A stretch of DNA of 64,000 nucleotides from Daejeonella sp. H1SJ63 (GCF_029360775.1 NZ_JARKMZ010000010.1:115929-179928), one strand, 5' to 3'; counted from the first letter of the stretch, positions 8,810 to 18,753 are shown. Program-made: numbers and translations. Notes: generated by a model not told the origin, from the sequence alone.

Positions 8810-9343
8810 ATGTTCTTAGAAAAGTTAAAGAATATTTCGGCTTTTGTACTTGATGTGGATGGCGTGCTTACCAATGGTACCCTGCTTCTTACTGAAGCAG
8901 GAGAACAGCTCAGGCAATTCAATATCAAAGATGGTTACGCTTTGCAGCTTGCTGTAAAAAAAGGGTTTAAAATTGCTGTAATTTCCGGCGCAAAATCCAA
9001 AGGCGTAGAAGCCAGAATAAAGGGCCTTGGAATAAAGGATGTATTTCTTGGTGTGGACTCCAAGCCTGAAGTTTATCATGATTTTTTGAACAGTTCAGGT
9101 CTTAGTTCAGGTCAGGTTTTGTTCATCGGAGATGATATTCCGGATCTGCAGTTAATGAAACTTGCCGGACTCTCAGCTTGTCCTTCGGATGCAGTTGAAG
9201 AGATTAAAGCTCTGGCTGATTATATTTCTCCCAGAAAAGGAGGCGATGCCTGCGTCAGAGAGATTTTGGAGAAAGTTTTAAAAATTCAGGGGTGCTGGCT
9301 GGATGATGAAGTTTCTGCCAGTGACGGTTCTCAAACGAATTAA
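8810..9343 (+). CDS. kdsC: KdsC-like HAD phosphatase (3-deoxy-D-manno-octulosonate 8-phosphate phosphatase)
   Basis: Removes phosphate from KDO-8-phosphate in lipopolysaccharide core synthesis. The 177-residue protein lacks a cap domain, as KdsC-type HAD enzymes do. Visible motifs are DVDGVLTNG (nucleophile Asp15 and Asp17), VISGAKSKGVEAR and the closing metal motif FIGDDIPDLQLMKLAG. The length is typical. It follows iscX by 18 bp and precedes maf, from which a hairpin terminator separates it. A sugar phosphatase of another specificity in the same C0 HAD group cannot be excluded. Confidence 0.85.
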   Translation: MFLEKLKNISAFVLDVDGVLTNGTLLLTEAGEQLRQFNIKDGYALQLAVKKGFKIAVISGAKSKGVEARIKGLGIKDVFLGVDSKPEVYHDFLNSSGLSSGQVLFIGDDIPDLQLMKLAGLSACPSDAVEEIKALADYISPRKGGDACVREILEKVLKIQGCWLDDEVSASDGSQTN

Positions 9344-9352
9344 AAAGATATG

Positions 9353-9375
9353 AAAGCGGCAATTGGCCGCTTTTC
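9353..9375 (+). terminator. Hairpin terminator after kdsC
   Basis: AAAGCGGC (9353-9360) and GCCGCTTT (9366-9373) form an 8 bp stem with loop AATTG, followed by a T-rich stretch that also contains the maf -7 box. Confidence 0.65.
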
Positions 9376-9376
9376 T

Positions 9377-9384
9377 TATTTTTG
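9377..9384 (+). promoter_or_regulatory. Candidate -7 box for maf
   Basis: TATTTTTG fits TAnnTTTG and lies 14 nt before the maf ATG, immediately behind the kdsC terminator, whose T run it shares. Confidence 0.4.
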
Positions 9385-9398
9385 TCCAAATTTAAATT

Positions 9399-9977
9399 AT
9401 GATCGGGCAGTTTCCTCCAATTATTCTTGCATCCAAATCACCCAGACGACAGGAGCTTCTCAAACTGATGGGTATTGATTTTACTGTTGTACTTAAAGAA
9501 GTTGATGAAAGTTATCCCTCAGGATTAAATCCTACAGAGATCGCGGTTTATATTGCAGAAAAAAAGGCTAAAGCATTTGATGAAAGCATAAGAAATGAGA
9601 TTGTTATCACTGCTGATACTATTGTTTCTCTCGACGGGCAAATACTGGGGAAGCCTGAGACTGCAGATCATGCTTTTGAGATGTTGTCGGCCCTGTCAGG
9701 TAGGAGGCATGATGTTATTACAGGTGTAAGTCTCCTGAAGGGGCATAAGCTGTACAGTTTTTATGAACTTTCAGAGGTGTTTTTTAAGCCTTTAAGTGCA
9801 GAAGAAATAAATTACTATATCGCAGCCTGTCAGCCTATGGATAAGGCCGGAGCCTATGGAATACAGGAATGGATAGGAATGATTGCTGTAGAAAAAATTA
9901 TTGGTTCTTATTCCAATATTGTGGGGCTCCCTACACACCGCTTGTACAGGGAGTTATGTAGAATTACTGCTCAGTGA
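9399..9977 (+). CDS. maf: Maf-family nucleotide pyrophosphatase
   Basis: House-cleaning nucleotide pyrophosphatase of the Maf/YhdE family, which hydrolyses dTTP, UTP or modified nucleotides to monophosphates. The signature LASKSPRRQELL covers residues 10-21, and TADTIV and GRRHDVITGV follow; the ending KIIGSYSNIVGLP is typical of the dTTP/UTP branch. 192 residues is the normal length. Its 3' end overlaps that of the convergent ppx gene by 7 bp (9971-9977). Confidence 0.92.
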   Translation: MIGQFPPIILASKSPRRQELLKLMGIDFTVVLKEVDESYPSGLNPTEIAVYIAEKKAKAFDESIRNEIVITADTIVSLDGQILGKPETADHAFEMLSALSGRRHDVITGVSLLKGHKLYSFYELSEVFFKPLSAEEINYYIAACQPMDKAGAYGIQEWIGMIAVEKIIGSYSNIVGLPTHRLYRELCRITAQ

Positions 9978-10879
9978 TTTTCAAACATCAGTCCCTCTTT
10001 TAAGGAATAAGCTGAAAGTTTAAGACTCTTAAATAGATGTATTTGCAATACGTATTTTGTAAGTATGGCGGCAGCGACAATCATGTCGACTCTTACCGGA
10101 ATGATTGCAGGTTTTTGACTACGTTGATCATGATTACTTTTCATTATCCAGTTTGCAATCAGGTCGAATCTATGAAGGTTAAAACTGAACTCGGTTTCTT
10201 TTCCTTTCACGAATCCCTGATCACAAAGTTCGGCGAAGGTCTCAAAAGCTCCGGCTGATCCGATCAGCAGTTCGGGTTTGTGAATTGCAAGTTCTTTTTT
10301 AAGCTCCGGAAGGACATTGTCAAGATAATTGATCATGTGTTCAATCTCTTTGTGCTCAATCGGGTCAGAATGATGAAACATATCCATCAGCCTTGCCGCT
10401 CCGATCTCATAGCTTTTCTTCCAGAAGATCTTATTGGAATCACAGATAATAAATTCAGTACTTCCGCCGCCAATGTCAATAATCAGTGCTTTATTATCGA
10501 ATTTAACAGCCCTGCGAACACCAAGATAAATCAATTCTGCCTCGCGCGAACCATCAATAAATTGCGGTACGATACCGGTTTCAAACTTTACCTGCCTCAG
10601 AAATTCTTTACCGTTTGATGCTGTTCGGATTGCAGATGTTGCAACTGCCTTGATTTCTTCGGCCTCAAACTGATCGATGTACTGCCTGAATTTTTTAAGA
10701 GCATTTAACCCTCTCTCAGCCGCAGCTGCATTGATTATACCCTGCCCGATTCCGCCTTCTCCGAGTTTTACGGCAATGGTTTCCTGAAAAATTACGACAG
10801 GAGGCTGCATACCCGCATCAGCAATCAGAATATGAAAGGTATTGGTGCCAAGATCCAGAATTGCAATTCGTTTTTTCAA
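9971..10879 (-). CDS. Ppx/GppA family phosphatase (exopolyphosphatase-like)
   Basis: Member of the ASKHA-fold Ppx/GppA family, which hydrolyses inorganic polyphosphate or pppGpp. The 302-residue protein is a single Ppx-GppA domain, with LDLGTNTFHILIAD at residues 9-22 and IIDIGGGSTEFI in the second half of the nucleotide-binding fold. It lacks the C-terminal HD-like domain of the longer Escherichia coli enzymes, so substrate choice cannot be told. The start is TTG at 10879; no in-frame ATG lies nearby. The gene stands 31 bp behind the ABC permease gene and may share its transcript. Confidence 0.88.
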   Translation of the reverse strand: MKKRIAILDLGTNTFHILIADAGMQPPVVIFQETIAVKLGEGGIGQGIINAAAAERGLNALKKFRQYIDQFEAEEIKAVATSAIRTASNGKEFLRQVKFETGIVPQFIDGSREAELIYLGVRRAVKFDNKALIIDIGGGSTEFIICDSNKIFWKKSYEIGAARLMDMFHHSDPIEHKEIEHMINYLDNVLPELKKELAIHKPELLIGSAGAFETFAELCDQGFVKGKETEFSFNLHRFDLIANWIMKSNHDQRSQKPAIIPVRVDMIVAAAILTKYVLQIHLFKSLKLSAYSLKEGLMFENH

Positions 10880-10910
10880 TAAAGCAGGGTTTATTTACCA
10901 GAGTTCTCAA

Positions 10911-12224
10911 TTAACCTTTATACATCAGCCATTTACCTAATTCTTTAAAGCTAACTTTCTTCCCATACATAAGAATACCAACGCGGTAAATTCTTGAAGC
11001 AATCCAGGTTGTAAAGATAAATCCTGCAATAAGCAATACTATCGACAATGCAAGTTGCCAGTTAGGCACGCCGAAAGGTAATCTTACCATCATGGCTATC
11101 GGCGATGTGAAAGGAATAATACTTAGCCAGAACGATAAACTGCTGTCAGGATTATTCACAATAAAGCTGAAAGACATGATATAAGTGAATAATAGCGGCA
11201 TCGTAATGGGCATCATAAACTGCTGGGTTTCTGTATCATTGTCAACCGCAGAACCTACGGCTGCAAAAAGTGCACTGTAGAGCATATATCCCCCGAGGAA
11301 GAAAGTGATAAATACCGGCAATATATAGCTCCATTGAACAGTCTGTATGGCTTTGATTAGCCCCTGGCCCGGACCATCATTCAATGCAGGATTAGTCTGC
11401 ATACCCTGAGCTTTTGCCGGCATTGCAGACTGGATTTTCTCAACCTTGTCTTTGAGTAAAATACTGCTTGAAGCGGCCATTAAGCCACCTGAGAGAGCAA
11501 TCCATAAGAGAAACTGGGTTAGTCCGACCAGGCCAATTCCAATAATCTTCCCCAGCATGAGCTGGAATGGCTTCACAGAGGAAATTACAACTTCCACAAT
11601 GCGGCTGGTTTTTTCCTCAATGATGCCCCTCATAACCTGTACTCCGTATATGAATAGTGAAATATAGATCAGAATAGCAGCAGCAAAACCTACAGCCATG
11701 GCTGCTGCAGAACTGCTGTCTTTTTCACCTTCAACTGTAAGTTCTTTTGACACAACAGAGAGCTCCGGTTTGATGCTGTCGAGGGTTTTTGCATCAATAC
11801 CTGCATCTTTCAGCATTTTAATACGCATCAGATCATTTAGTTTTCTGTCAATTGTACTGATTACTGAAAGCCCGGCTTTCTTTTGTGAAAACATCTCAAT
11901 GCTGCCCCCGCTTTCGATATCCGAAGGGATATAAAGTATAAAGGCATCTTCATTATTCACTACCTTCTTTTTAGCTTCTTCAAGAGTCAGTTCAGAACGC
12001 CTGAATTTAACAGCTTTGGTGTCTTCCAAACCATTTTGAAAGATTCCGCTTTGATCAATTACTTCCACATTGGGAATGTTGTCGCCCCCTTTTATGGATA
12101 ATACAATGATCAGGGCATACATACCAATGATAAGCATCGGAACCAGAAAAGTCATGATCAGGAAAGATTTTTTCTTTACCCTGCTTGAATATTCTCTTTG
12201 TATAATGAGTAAGGTCTTGTTCAT
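10911..12224 (-). CDS. ABC-2 type transporter permease (NatB-like)
   Basis: Membrane subunit of an ABC-2 exporter. 437 residues: one N-terminal membrane helix (about 20-42), a large extracytoplasmic domain of roughly 130 residues, then five to six helices in the C-terminal half. This is the layout of the NatB/YhaP branch. The ATP-binding partner is directly upstream, 5 bp away, so the two form a transporter. NatAB exports sodium in Bacillus, but the substrate here is unknown. Confidence 0.85.
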   Translation of the reverse strand: MNKTLLIIQREYSSRVKKKSFLIMTFLVPMLIIGMYALIIVLSIKGGDNIPNVEVIDQSGIFQNGLEDTKAVKFRRSELTLEEAKKKVVNNEDAFILYIPSDIESGGSIEMFSQKKAGLSVISTIDRKLNDLMRIKMLKDAGIDAKTLDSIKPELSVVSKELTVEGEKDSSSAAAMAVGFAAAILIYISLFIYGVQVMRGIIEEKTSRIVEVVISSVKPFQLMLGKIIGIGLVGLTQFLLWIALSGGLMAASSSILLKDKVEKIQSAMPAKAQGMQTNPALNDGPGQGLIKAIQTVQWSYILPVFITFFLGGYMLYSALFAAVGSAVDNDTETQQFMMPITMPLLFTYIMSFSFIVNNPDSSLSFWLSIIPFTSPIAMMVRLPFGVPNWQLALSIVLLIAGFIFTTWIASRIYRVGILMYGKKVSFKELGKWLMYKG

Positions 12225-12229
12225 GACAA

Positions 12230-13129
12230 TTAGCTTGTTTTTACGTTCTGAATAAAGATGTCGTTCATACTTGGTATGATTTCAATTAATTCGGTGATCT
12301 GTACCTGAGGGATCAGAAAGTTCAGCAAATCATTGACTGTATGAGCATTAGTTATTTGTACCGTCAGATGAGTCATATCATCTTCAAACTTCTCGTCATT
12401 TATAGTAAATATTTTATTTTCAGGGATATCCAGTTTTCCGTAATAAGCTATTCTGTAGCTATTATTCCGGTATTTATTTTTGATATCTTTAACTTTTCCG
12501 TCCAGAATTTTCTTCGATTTGTGTATCAGCGCAATGCTGTCGCACAATTGCTCAACAGATTCCATACGGTGAGTAGAAAATATGATGGTGGTACCTTTAC
12601 TGTTTAATTCAAGAATTTCGTTGGTAATCAGCTGCGCATTTACAGGGTCAAATCCTGAAAAAGGTTCATCCAGAATGATGAGCTCCGGACTGTGCACTAC
12701 GGTGGCAATAAACTGAACCTTTTGCTGCATACCTTTACTCAGATCTTCAACTTTTTTATTCCACCAGCTTTGAATTCCCATTTTTTCGAACCAGTATCTG
12801 ATTCTCGCAGTAGCTTCGCTCTTTGAGAGTCCTTTGAGTTGGGCCAGATACATCATCTGTTCGCCTATCTCCATCTTTTTATAGAGTCCGCGTTCTTCGG
12901 GAAGGTAGCCAATGATAGAAATATGAGAGGGCTTAAGTTTTTCTCCGTTCAGTAGTATTTCGCCCTGATCCGGACCGGTAATCTGATTGATAATTCGTAT
13001 CAGTGAAGTCTTGCCGGCACCGTTCGGACCTAAAAGGCCGAAAATAGAGCCCTTTTCAATTTCAATAGATACATTATCCAGAGCACGATGATTGGCATAC
13101 TGCTTTACGATGTTTCGGATACTGAGCAT
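12230..13129 (-). CDS. ABC transporter ATP-binding protein (NatA-like)
   Basis: ATPase subunit paired with the permease at 10911-12224. 299 residues with Walker A GPNGAGKT (near residue 35), signature LSKGMQQKVQ, Walker B LIILDEPFSGFDP and the switch His in STHRMESVEQ. After the ATPase domain a C-terminal extension of about 85 residues is present, as in the NatA/CcmA-like DUF4162 branch. Because ccmA is missing beside ccmB, I considered CcmA, but the length, the extension and the NatB partner argue for an independent exporter. Confidence 0.88.
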   Translation of the reverse strand: MLSIRNIVKQYANHRALDNVSIEIEKGSIFGLLGPNGAGKTSLIRIINQITGPDQGEILLNGEKLKPSHISIIGYLPEERGLYKKMEIGEQMMYLAQLKGLSKSEATARIRYWFEKMGIQSWWNKKVEDLSKGMQQKVQFIATVVHSPELIILDEPFSGFDPVNAQLITNEILELNSKGTTIIFSTHRMESVEQLCDSIALIHKSKKILDGKVKDIKNKYRNNSYRIAYYGKLDIPENKIFTINDEKFEDDMTHLTVQITNAHTVNDLLNFLIPQVQITELIEIIPSMNDIFIQNVKTS

Positions 13130-13250
13130 TTCAGGGATTTATTGGTTTAATTATTAGAACTTTTTTATGCCTCTTTGTTACAATTTCAGATAGGTTTTCT
13201 GAGATAAGGAACCTGAAAAATGATCTGGTTTTATTAGCAGATTCAAAGTT

Positions 13251-14324
13251 TTATCTGTTTTTGATGGAATTCTTTGCAGACCGTTCTTTACCGATCAGAA
13301 AACCGTAGGGCTTTAGCGGACTAACATGATCACATATAATCTTAACTATGCCCAGCATTGGAATAGCAAGGATCATGCCTGCAACTCCCCAGACAATTTC
13401 CATCAGCACAATTACAATAATGGTAAATAATGGGTTGATATTTACCTCTGATCCAACAACCAGGGGTTCAAGTACATAGGTTTGCACAAACTGAACAAAA
13501 AGATAGGTGAAAATGACCCCTATCAGCATCCCGTTGCTGCCACCCTGAGAAATCACCATGAGGGCGGTCAATGTAGTTCCGGTCAGATTTCCTATAAAAG
13601 GAACAATCTCAAGTAAACCACATAATACTGCAAAGAAGAGTGCGCTTTCAACTCCAACTATACTGAATCCAATTCCATACATGATCCATAAAACCACAAT
13701 CATAATTCCCAGCCCCGAAATATATTTCTGGGAAACTTTTCCTGCATCAGAAATGATTTTCTCTGTTTCTTTCATTTCAGATTGTGGAACCAGCATCAGG
13801 ATGAATTGTTTCAGATGGGAGCGTGAAACCAGAAACAGAAAAAGATATACGAAGACCAGGATAGTTTTGACCACGATGCTCATCACAGAGCTCAGCAATG
13901 TCCCGGCCATCCCAATGGCAGAATTATGATTCCCGGAATTTTGATTTTTGATCCATTCAGTTTGTTTTTCGGCAGTTATTCCAAGATGATCTGCAATAAA
14001 TTGCCTGAGGTCATTGCCGATCGCTTCCAGTCTGATACCAATCTGGACAATGTTTTCTGAAATGCCCGATGCCTGCCAGGAAAGAAGAAATAACATGCCT
14101 GCCAAAATGCTCAGTAATAAAAGCACGCAAAAAATTCCGGCAATGATGCGGTTCAACCCTCTTGCTTCCAGCCATCTCGAGATGGGTAAAAGTAACATAG
14201 CCAGAAGTGCGCTGATGGCAAGTGGAATTAAAAATTGCCTGGCAAAATACAGTCCACTGATTGCTAAAAAAGCAAAGAAGATGATGGATATAATCCTCGG
14301 CAGAGAGGGTGGTGAAACAAACAT
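13251..14324 (-). CDS. AI-2E family transporter
   Basis: Integral membrane protein of the AI-2 exporter/PerM family, 357 residues with about seven to eight hydrophobic segments. The family features are seen in the C-terminal half: GLLEIVPFIGNLTG, followed by VLEPLVVG and INPLFTIIVIVLMEIVWGVAGMILAIPMLGIVKI. The substrate is uncertain; members have been linked to autoinducer-2 export or to Na+/H+ exchange. Its promoter region is shared with the divergent DUF1549 gene. A gap of 121 bp without visible features follows before the ABC genes. Confidence 0.88.
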   Translation of the reverse strand: MFVSPPSLPRIISIIFFAFLAISGLYFARQFLIPLAISALLAMLLLPISRWLEARGLNRIIAGIFCVLLLLSILAGMLFLLSWQASGISENIVQIGIRLEAIGNDLRQFIADHLGITAEKQTEWIKNQNSGNHNSAIGMAGTLLSSVMSIVVKTILVFVYLFLFLVSRSHLKQFILMLVPQSEMKETEKIISDAGKVSQKYISGLGIMIVVLWIMYGIGFSIVGVESALFFAVLCGLLEIVPFIGNLTGTTLTALMVISQGGSNGMLIGVIFTYLFVQFVQTYVLEPLVVGSEVNINPLFTIIVIVLMEIVWGVAGMILAIPMLGIVKIICDHVSPLKPYGFLIGKERSAKNSIKNR

Positions 14325-14491
14325 AATTAATCAGGTCAGGTCACTTAAAGATAGCTTAAAATATTTTCAAGATGGGTTTTTTACCCGAATATTCCTTATT
14401 CCATTATCTGATTATAAATTTTACATTGTGCTGGAGCGACTAGTTCATTTTTAATCAGGAATTTATATCTTTAAAATACAGGGTAAAGTTT

Positions 14492-17224
14492 ATGAATATA
14501 TTCCTTTCAAAAAAAATAGCTGTTGTTTTATCTATTCTGGTAATTGTGGGCTTGTTTTATAAACTTGCTTTTTCTGAGCAGGAAGTTGATTTTAATACTC
14601 AGGTAAAGCCAATTATCAATAAAAAATGTATTTCCTGTCATGGAGGAGTGAAACAGGAGGCCGGATTCAGTCTTTTGTTTCAGGAAGAGGCTCTTGGGCC
14701 AACAGAATCAGGAAAGCCTGCAATTATTCCCGGAGATCCTGACGGGAGTGAACTGATCAGAAGGATCAGCCTGAATGATCCGGAAGAGCGTATGCCATAT
14801 AAACATGAAGCACTTTCTGAAGATGAGATTAAAACCCTGCGCCAATGGGTTAGTGAAGGTGCCAAATGGGGCGAACACTGGGCTTATGTTCAGGTTAAAA
14901 AGCAGAATGTGCCTGATTACAACGAAAAATGGATCAGGAACGATGTGGACCGTTTTATTTTTGAAAAGTTAGATGAGCAAGGCATGAAGCCATCACCTGA
15001 GGCAGATAAATCTACACTTTTAAGAAGACTGAGCCTTGATCTTACGGGTCTTCCTCCGTCCGCAGCTTTGTCAGAGAAATATTTACGGGATAATTCTGAA
15101 AAGGCTTACGACGAACTGCTTGATGGCTTACTTGCATCTCCGGCTTACGGTGAGCGCTGGACTACCCTCTGGCTGGATCTGGCCAGGTATGCAGATACCA
15201 GAGGTTATGAGGCTGATCGCAGCCGGAATATATGGAAGTACCGCGACTGGCTGATCAAAGCATTTAATACCGATAAAGCCTACAATGAATTTCTTATTGA
15301 GCAGCTTGCAGGAGATCTGATGCCTGATCCTGATGATGCTAAATTGATTGCCACCTCCTTTCACAGAAATACGATGACAAATGATGAAGGAGGAACCGAT
15401 AATGAAGAGTTCAGAACCGCCGCAGTAATGGATCGTGTTAATACGACATGGACCTCCGTCATGGGCACTACATTTAATTGTGTTCAATGTCACAGCCATC
15501 CTTACGATCCGTTCAAAGCGGATGAGTACTATAAGTTTCTGGCCTTCTTTAATAATTCGCGGGATGAGGATACCCAGTCTGAGTATCCGGTTTTACGGGG
15601 TTATAGCTCTGAAGATAGTTTAAAACTCATTAAGCTGACAGGCTGGTTAAAAACAAATACTTCAGAAGCTCATGCCCGCAAATACCTGATGTTCCTGAAA
15701 ACCTGGCAGCCAACGATCAATTCACTGCAATGCGATCAGTTTAGCAATGCGGCATTAATCAGCAGCTGGTATGCCGGTTTGCGGAATAATGGTTCCTGCA
15801 GGCTTAAGAATGTTGTTCTGGAGAACAAGACAGAGCTCATGTTTCGTTATAAAAGCAATTACAATGGAGGGAAATGGTCTGTTTATCTGGACACCCCGGG
15901 TGGAAAATTACTGAAAACAATACCTCTAGCCAATACAAAGGGAGAATGGGAAATTACTACCGTAACAATCCCTCAGGTGAAGGGCAGACATCACTTATAT
16001 TTCAAATACTACAGTCCATTAATCAAAACTTCTGATGAAACAGGAGTGCAGTTTGACTGGTTCCGCTTTGATACTGATTTTCCGGGCAAGGGGAAACCCG
16101 GGTATGTAAATGCGCTGGCAGACTACAACTATTTGATGCGGGCGAAGGTTGACGAAACACCAATCATGGTTGAAAATAGCCGTGAACAATTCAGGCCTAC
16201 CCATGTTTTTGAGAGAGGAAACTGGATGGTTAAGGGCAAGCAGGTAACACCGGGCGTACCGGGAGTGATGAATCCAATGCCTGCCAATGTGCCGATGAAC
16301 AGGCTGGGTATGGCACTTTGGTTAACTGATAAAAAGAATCCTCTGGTGGCCAGAACCATGGTTAACCGGCTTTGGGAACAGCTTTTCGGATATGGAATTG
16401 CAGAAACGCTGGAAGATCTTGGAACTCAGGGAATTCCGCCAACCCATATGGAATTGCTGGATCATCTGTCATGGAAGTTTATGCATGATTATAACTGGAG
16501 CATCAAACGCTTGCTGAAAGAGATGGTTACATCGGCAACTTACCGGCAAAGTTCGTCGGTGAATGAAGAATTGCTCAAAAAAGATCCGAACAATAAATTT
16601 TATGCCAGAGGGGCACGCCTTCGTTTGTCGGCAGAGCAGATCAGGGACCAGGGACTTGAGGTTAGCAATCTGCTGAGCCGGAAAATGTATGGTAAAAGTG
16701 TAATGCCTTTTCAGCCTGAAGGAATATGGCGTTCTCCATATAACGGAGATAAATGGAATTTGAGTGAAGGTGAGGATCAGTACCGGCGGGCATTGTATAC
16801 CTATCTGAAAAGGACTGCACCTTATCCATCGATGATCACTTTTGACGGAGGAGCAAGAGAGTCGTGTATCCCGCGAAGGATAAGAACCAATACTCCATTA
16901 CAGGCTTTAACGAGTCTGAATGATTCTACCACACTGGTAATGTCGAGGGGACTGGCTCTGAGAATGCAGCAGATTGGCGGTAAAAATTTGACACGGCAAA
17001 TCAGTAAAGGCTATGAACTAATGATGTATAAGCCAATTTCTGCTGTTAAGTTAAATGCTCTTACTGAATTGTATCAAAAGGCAATGCTCAGATACAGAAA
17101 AGATAAGCCTGCTGTAATTAAAATTGCCGGTGAAAAAGAAAAGCAGGTCAGTGCAGAGACTGCCTCGCTGGTACTGGTGGCAGGAGCGATGCTGAATATG
17201 GATGAATGGTTGAACAAGAATTAA
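14492..17224 (+). CDS. Exported c-type cytochrome with DUF1549 and DUF1553 domains
   Basis: 910 residues of the large family first noted in Planctomycetes. In order: N-terminal membrane anchor or signal (8-25), a short cytochrome domain (PSCyt1) with haem motif CISCH at 46-50, DUF1549 (PSCyt2) with a second motif CVQCHSHPYDP starting at Cys330, a beta-rich insert near residues 420-530, and DUF1553 (PSD1) to the end with RTNTPLQALTSLND. The function is not established; the haem motifs suggest a periplasmic redox enzyme or an electron acceptor. It starts a run of five exported proteins and is paired with a DUF1501 protein 18 bp downstream, the usual partnership of these families. Confidence 0.88.
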   Translation: MNIFLSKKIAVVLSILVIVGLFYKLAFSEQEVDFNTQVKPIINKKCISCHGGVKQEAGFSLLFQEEALGPTESGKPAIIPGDPDGSELIRRISLNDPEERMPYKHEALSEDEIKTLRQWVSEGAKWGEHWAYVQVKKQNVPDYNEKWIRNDVDRFIFEKLDEQGMKPSPEADKSTLLRRLSLDLTGLPPSAALSEKYLRDNSEKAYDELLDGLLASPAYGERWTTLWLDLARYADTRGYEADRSRNIWKYRDWLIKAFNTDKAYNEFLIEQLAGDLMPDPDDAKLIATSFHRNTMTNDEGGTDNEEFRTAAVMDRVNTTWTSVMGTTFNCVQCHSHPYDPFKADEYYKFLAFFNNSRDEDTQSEYPVLRGYSSEDSLKLIKLTGWLKTNTSEAHARKYLMFLKTWQPTINSLQCDQFSNAALISSWYAGLRNNGSCRLKNVVLENKTELMFRYKSNYNGGKWSVYLDTPGGKLLKTIPLANTKGEWEITTVTIPQVKGRHHLYFKYYSPLIKTSDETGVQFDWFRFDTDFPGKGKPGYVNALADYNYLMRAKVDETPIMVENSREQFRPTHVFERGNWMVKGKQVTPGVPGVMNPMPANVPMNRLGMALWLTDKKNPLVARTMVNRLWEQLFGYGIAETLEDLGTQGIPPTHMELLDHLSWKFMHDYNWSIKRLLKEMVTSATYRQSSSVNEELLKKDPNNKFYARGARLRLSAEQIRDQGLEVSNLLSRKMYGKSVMPFQPEGIWRSPYNGDKWNLSEGEDQYRRALYTYLKRTAPYPSMITFDGGARESCIPRRIRTNTPLQALTSLNDSTTLVMSRGLALRMQQIGGKNLTRQISKGYELMMYKPISAVKLNALTELYQKAMLRYRKDKPAVIKIAGEKEKQVSAETASLVLVAGAMLNMDEWLNKN

Positions 17225-17242
17225 ATTGTTAAATATCCGTGT

Positions 17243-18748
17243 ATGAAGGATAGTATACTTACTCAAAAATTAATTAAGGAAGCTGAGCAGGCATCACTTC
17301 AGTATTATACACGCCGCCACTTTTTGAAGGAAAGCGCCATGGGTTTTGGTGCACTGGCTCTTGGCTCATTGCTGGGCAGCTGCGGAACTGATAATGCTCC
17401 TCCGGCAAATAGTCTGTTTGATGCAAGCAATCCGCTGGCTCCAAGGCCACCAATGTTTCCCGGTAAGGCAAAGTCGGTAATCTACCTGCATATGGCAGGG
17501 GCTCCCTCGCAGCTCGAGATGTTCAGTTATAAGCCTGAACTGGCAAAACTGGATGGACTTGATTGTCCTCAGTCATTGCTGGAGGGTAAAAAATTCGCAT
17601 TTATAAGGGGAGTTCCTAAAATGCTCGGACCTCAGGCAAATTTCAGACAGCATGGACAAAGTGGTTTATGGCTTTCTGATAATTTGCCACATCTGGCAAC
17701 CATTGCTGATGAAATTGCGATGCTGAATGCCGTAACTACTGATCAGTTCAATCATGCACCTGCCCAATTACTCATGCAGACAGGTTCTCCGCGTTTGGGA
17801 AGACCAAGTATTGGTTCATGGGTTACCTATGGTATGGGCTCCGAGAATAAAAATTTGCCTGGATTTGTGGTTCTGACATCAGGAGGAAATAACCCGGATG
17901 CCGGGAAAAGTGTTTGGGGAAGCGGATTCCTTCCAAGTGTTTACCAGGGTGTACAATGCCGTGGAGAGGGCGATCCGGTTTTATTTATCAAGGACCCCGA
18001 TGGAATGGACCGCGATTTACGCAGGGCCTCTATTGACGCGATAAATAAAATTAATCAGGATCAGTACCGGGAGTATCAGGATCCGGAAATTCTTTCCCGT
18101 ATTTCTCAGTATGAAATGGCCTATAAAATGCAGATATCGGTGCCCGAAGTAATGAACATCAATGATGAGCCGGCCTATATACATGAGATGTACGGAACTG
18201 AGCCGGGTACTACAAGTTTTGCAAACAATGTCTTGCTTGCCAGAAAGCTTGTTGAAAAAGGAGTTCGTTTTGTTCAGCTGTTTGACTGGGGGTGGGATAC
18301 ACACGGTACTTCGGCCAGTGGTTCTGTAGATATCGGACTGGTAAACAAATGCCGCAAGGTAGATAAGCCAATTACTGCATTGATTCTGGACCTGAAGCAA
18401 AGAGGCTTGCTGGATGAAACACTGATTGTATGGGGGGCAGAGTTTGGAAGAACGCCAATGCAGGAAAACCGCGAAGGAAAAGATATGCCATTCAAGGGTA
18501 GAGATCATCATGCTGCGGCCTTCAGCATGTGGATGGCCGGAGGTGGCATAAAGGGAGGAACCTCATATGGTGAGACCGATGAAATAGGATATGATATTGT
18601 TAGTGGTAAAACGGAAGCTTTTGATATTCAGGCGACTATTCTGAACCAATTGGGTTTCGATCATGAGAAATTAACATACGAGTCACAAGGCAGACCTTTC
18701 CGTTTAACGGATGTTGGCGGTAAGGTAATTACAGATATTTTAGCTTAA
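17243..18748 (+). CDS. DUF1501 domain protein with Tat-type signal
   Basis: 501 residues. The N-terminus carries a twin-arginine motif TRRHFLKE (23-30), a hydrophobic stretch and LLGSC ending at Cys47, which could be a lipidation site. The mature part belongs to DUF1501, a family with an alkaline phosphatase/sulphatase-like fold, seen in YLHMAGAPSQLEMF, NAVTTDQFNHAPAQ, FDWGWDTHG, GAEFGRTP and GRDHH. No enzyme activity has been assigned that I can name. It is the standard genomic partner of DUF1549/DUF1553 cytochromes and sits 5 bp before the isomerase-like gene. Confidence 0.88.
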   Translation: MKDSILTQKLIKEAEQASLQYYTRRHFLKESAMGFGALALGSLLGSCGTDNAPPANSLFDASNPLAPRPPMFPGKAKSVIYLHMAGAPSQLEMFSYKPELAKLDGLDCPQSLLEGKKFAFIRGVPKMLGPQANFRQHGQSGLWLSDNLPHLATIADEIAMLNAVTTDQFNHAPAQLLMQTGSPRLGRPSIGSWVTYGMGSENKNLPGFVVLTSGGNNPDAGKSVWGSGFLPSVYQGVQCRGEGDPVLFIKDPDGMDRDLRRASIDAINKINQDQYREYQDPEILSRISQYEMAYKMQISVPEVMNINDEPAYIHEMYGTEPGTTSFANNVLLARKLVEKGVRFVQLFDWGWDTHGTSASGSVDIGLVNKCRKVDKPITALILDLKQRGLLDETLIVWGAEFGRTPMQENREGKDMPFKGRDHHAAAFSMWMAGGGIKGGTSYGETDEIGYDIVSGKTEAFDIQATILNQLGFDHEKLTYESQGRPFRLTDVGGKVITDILA

Positions 18749-18753
18749 TCAGC

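Noticed and set aside
12230..13129. This ABC ATPase as the missing CcmA
   Set aside because: It is longer than CcmA, has a C-terminal extension and is 5 bp from its own NatB-like permease.
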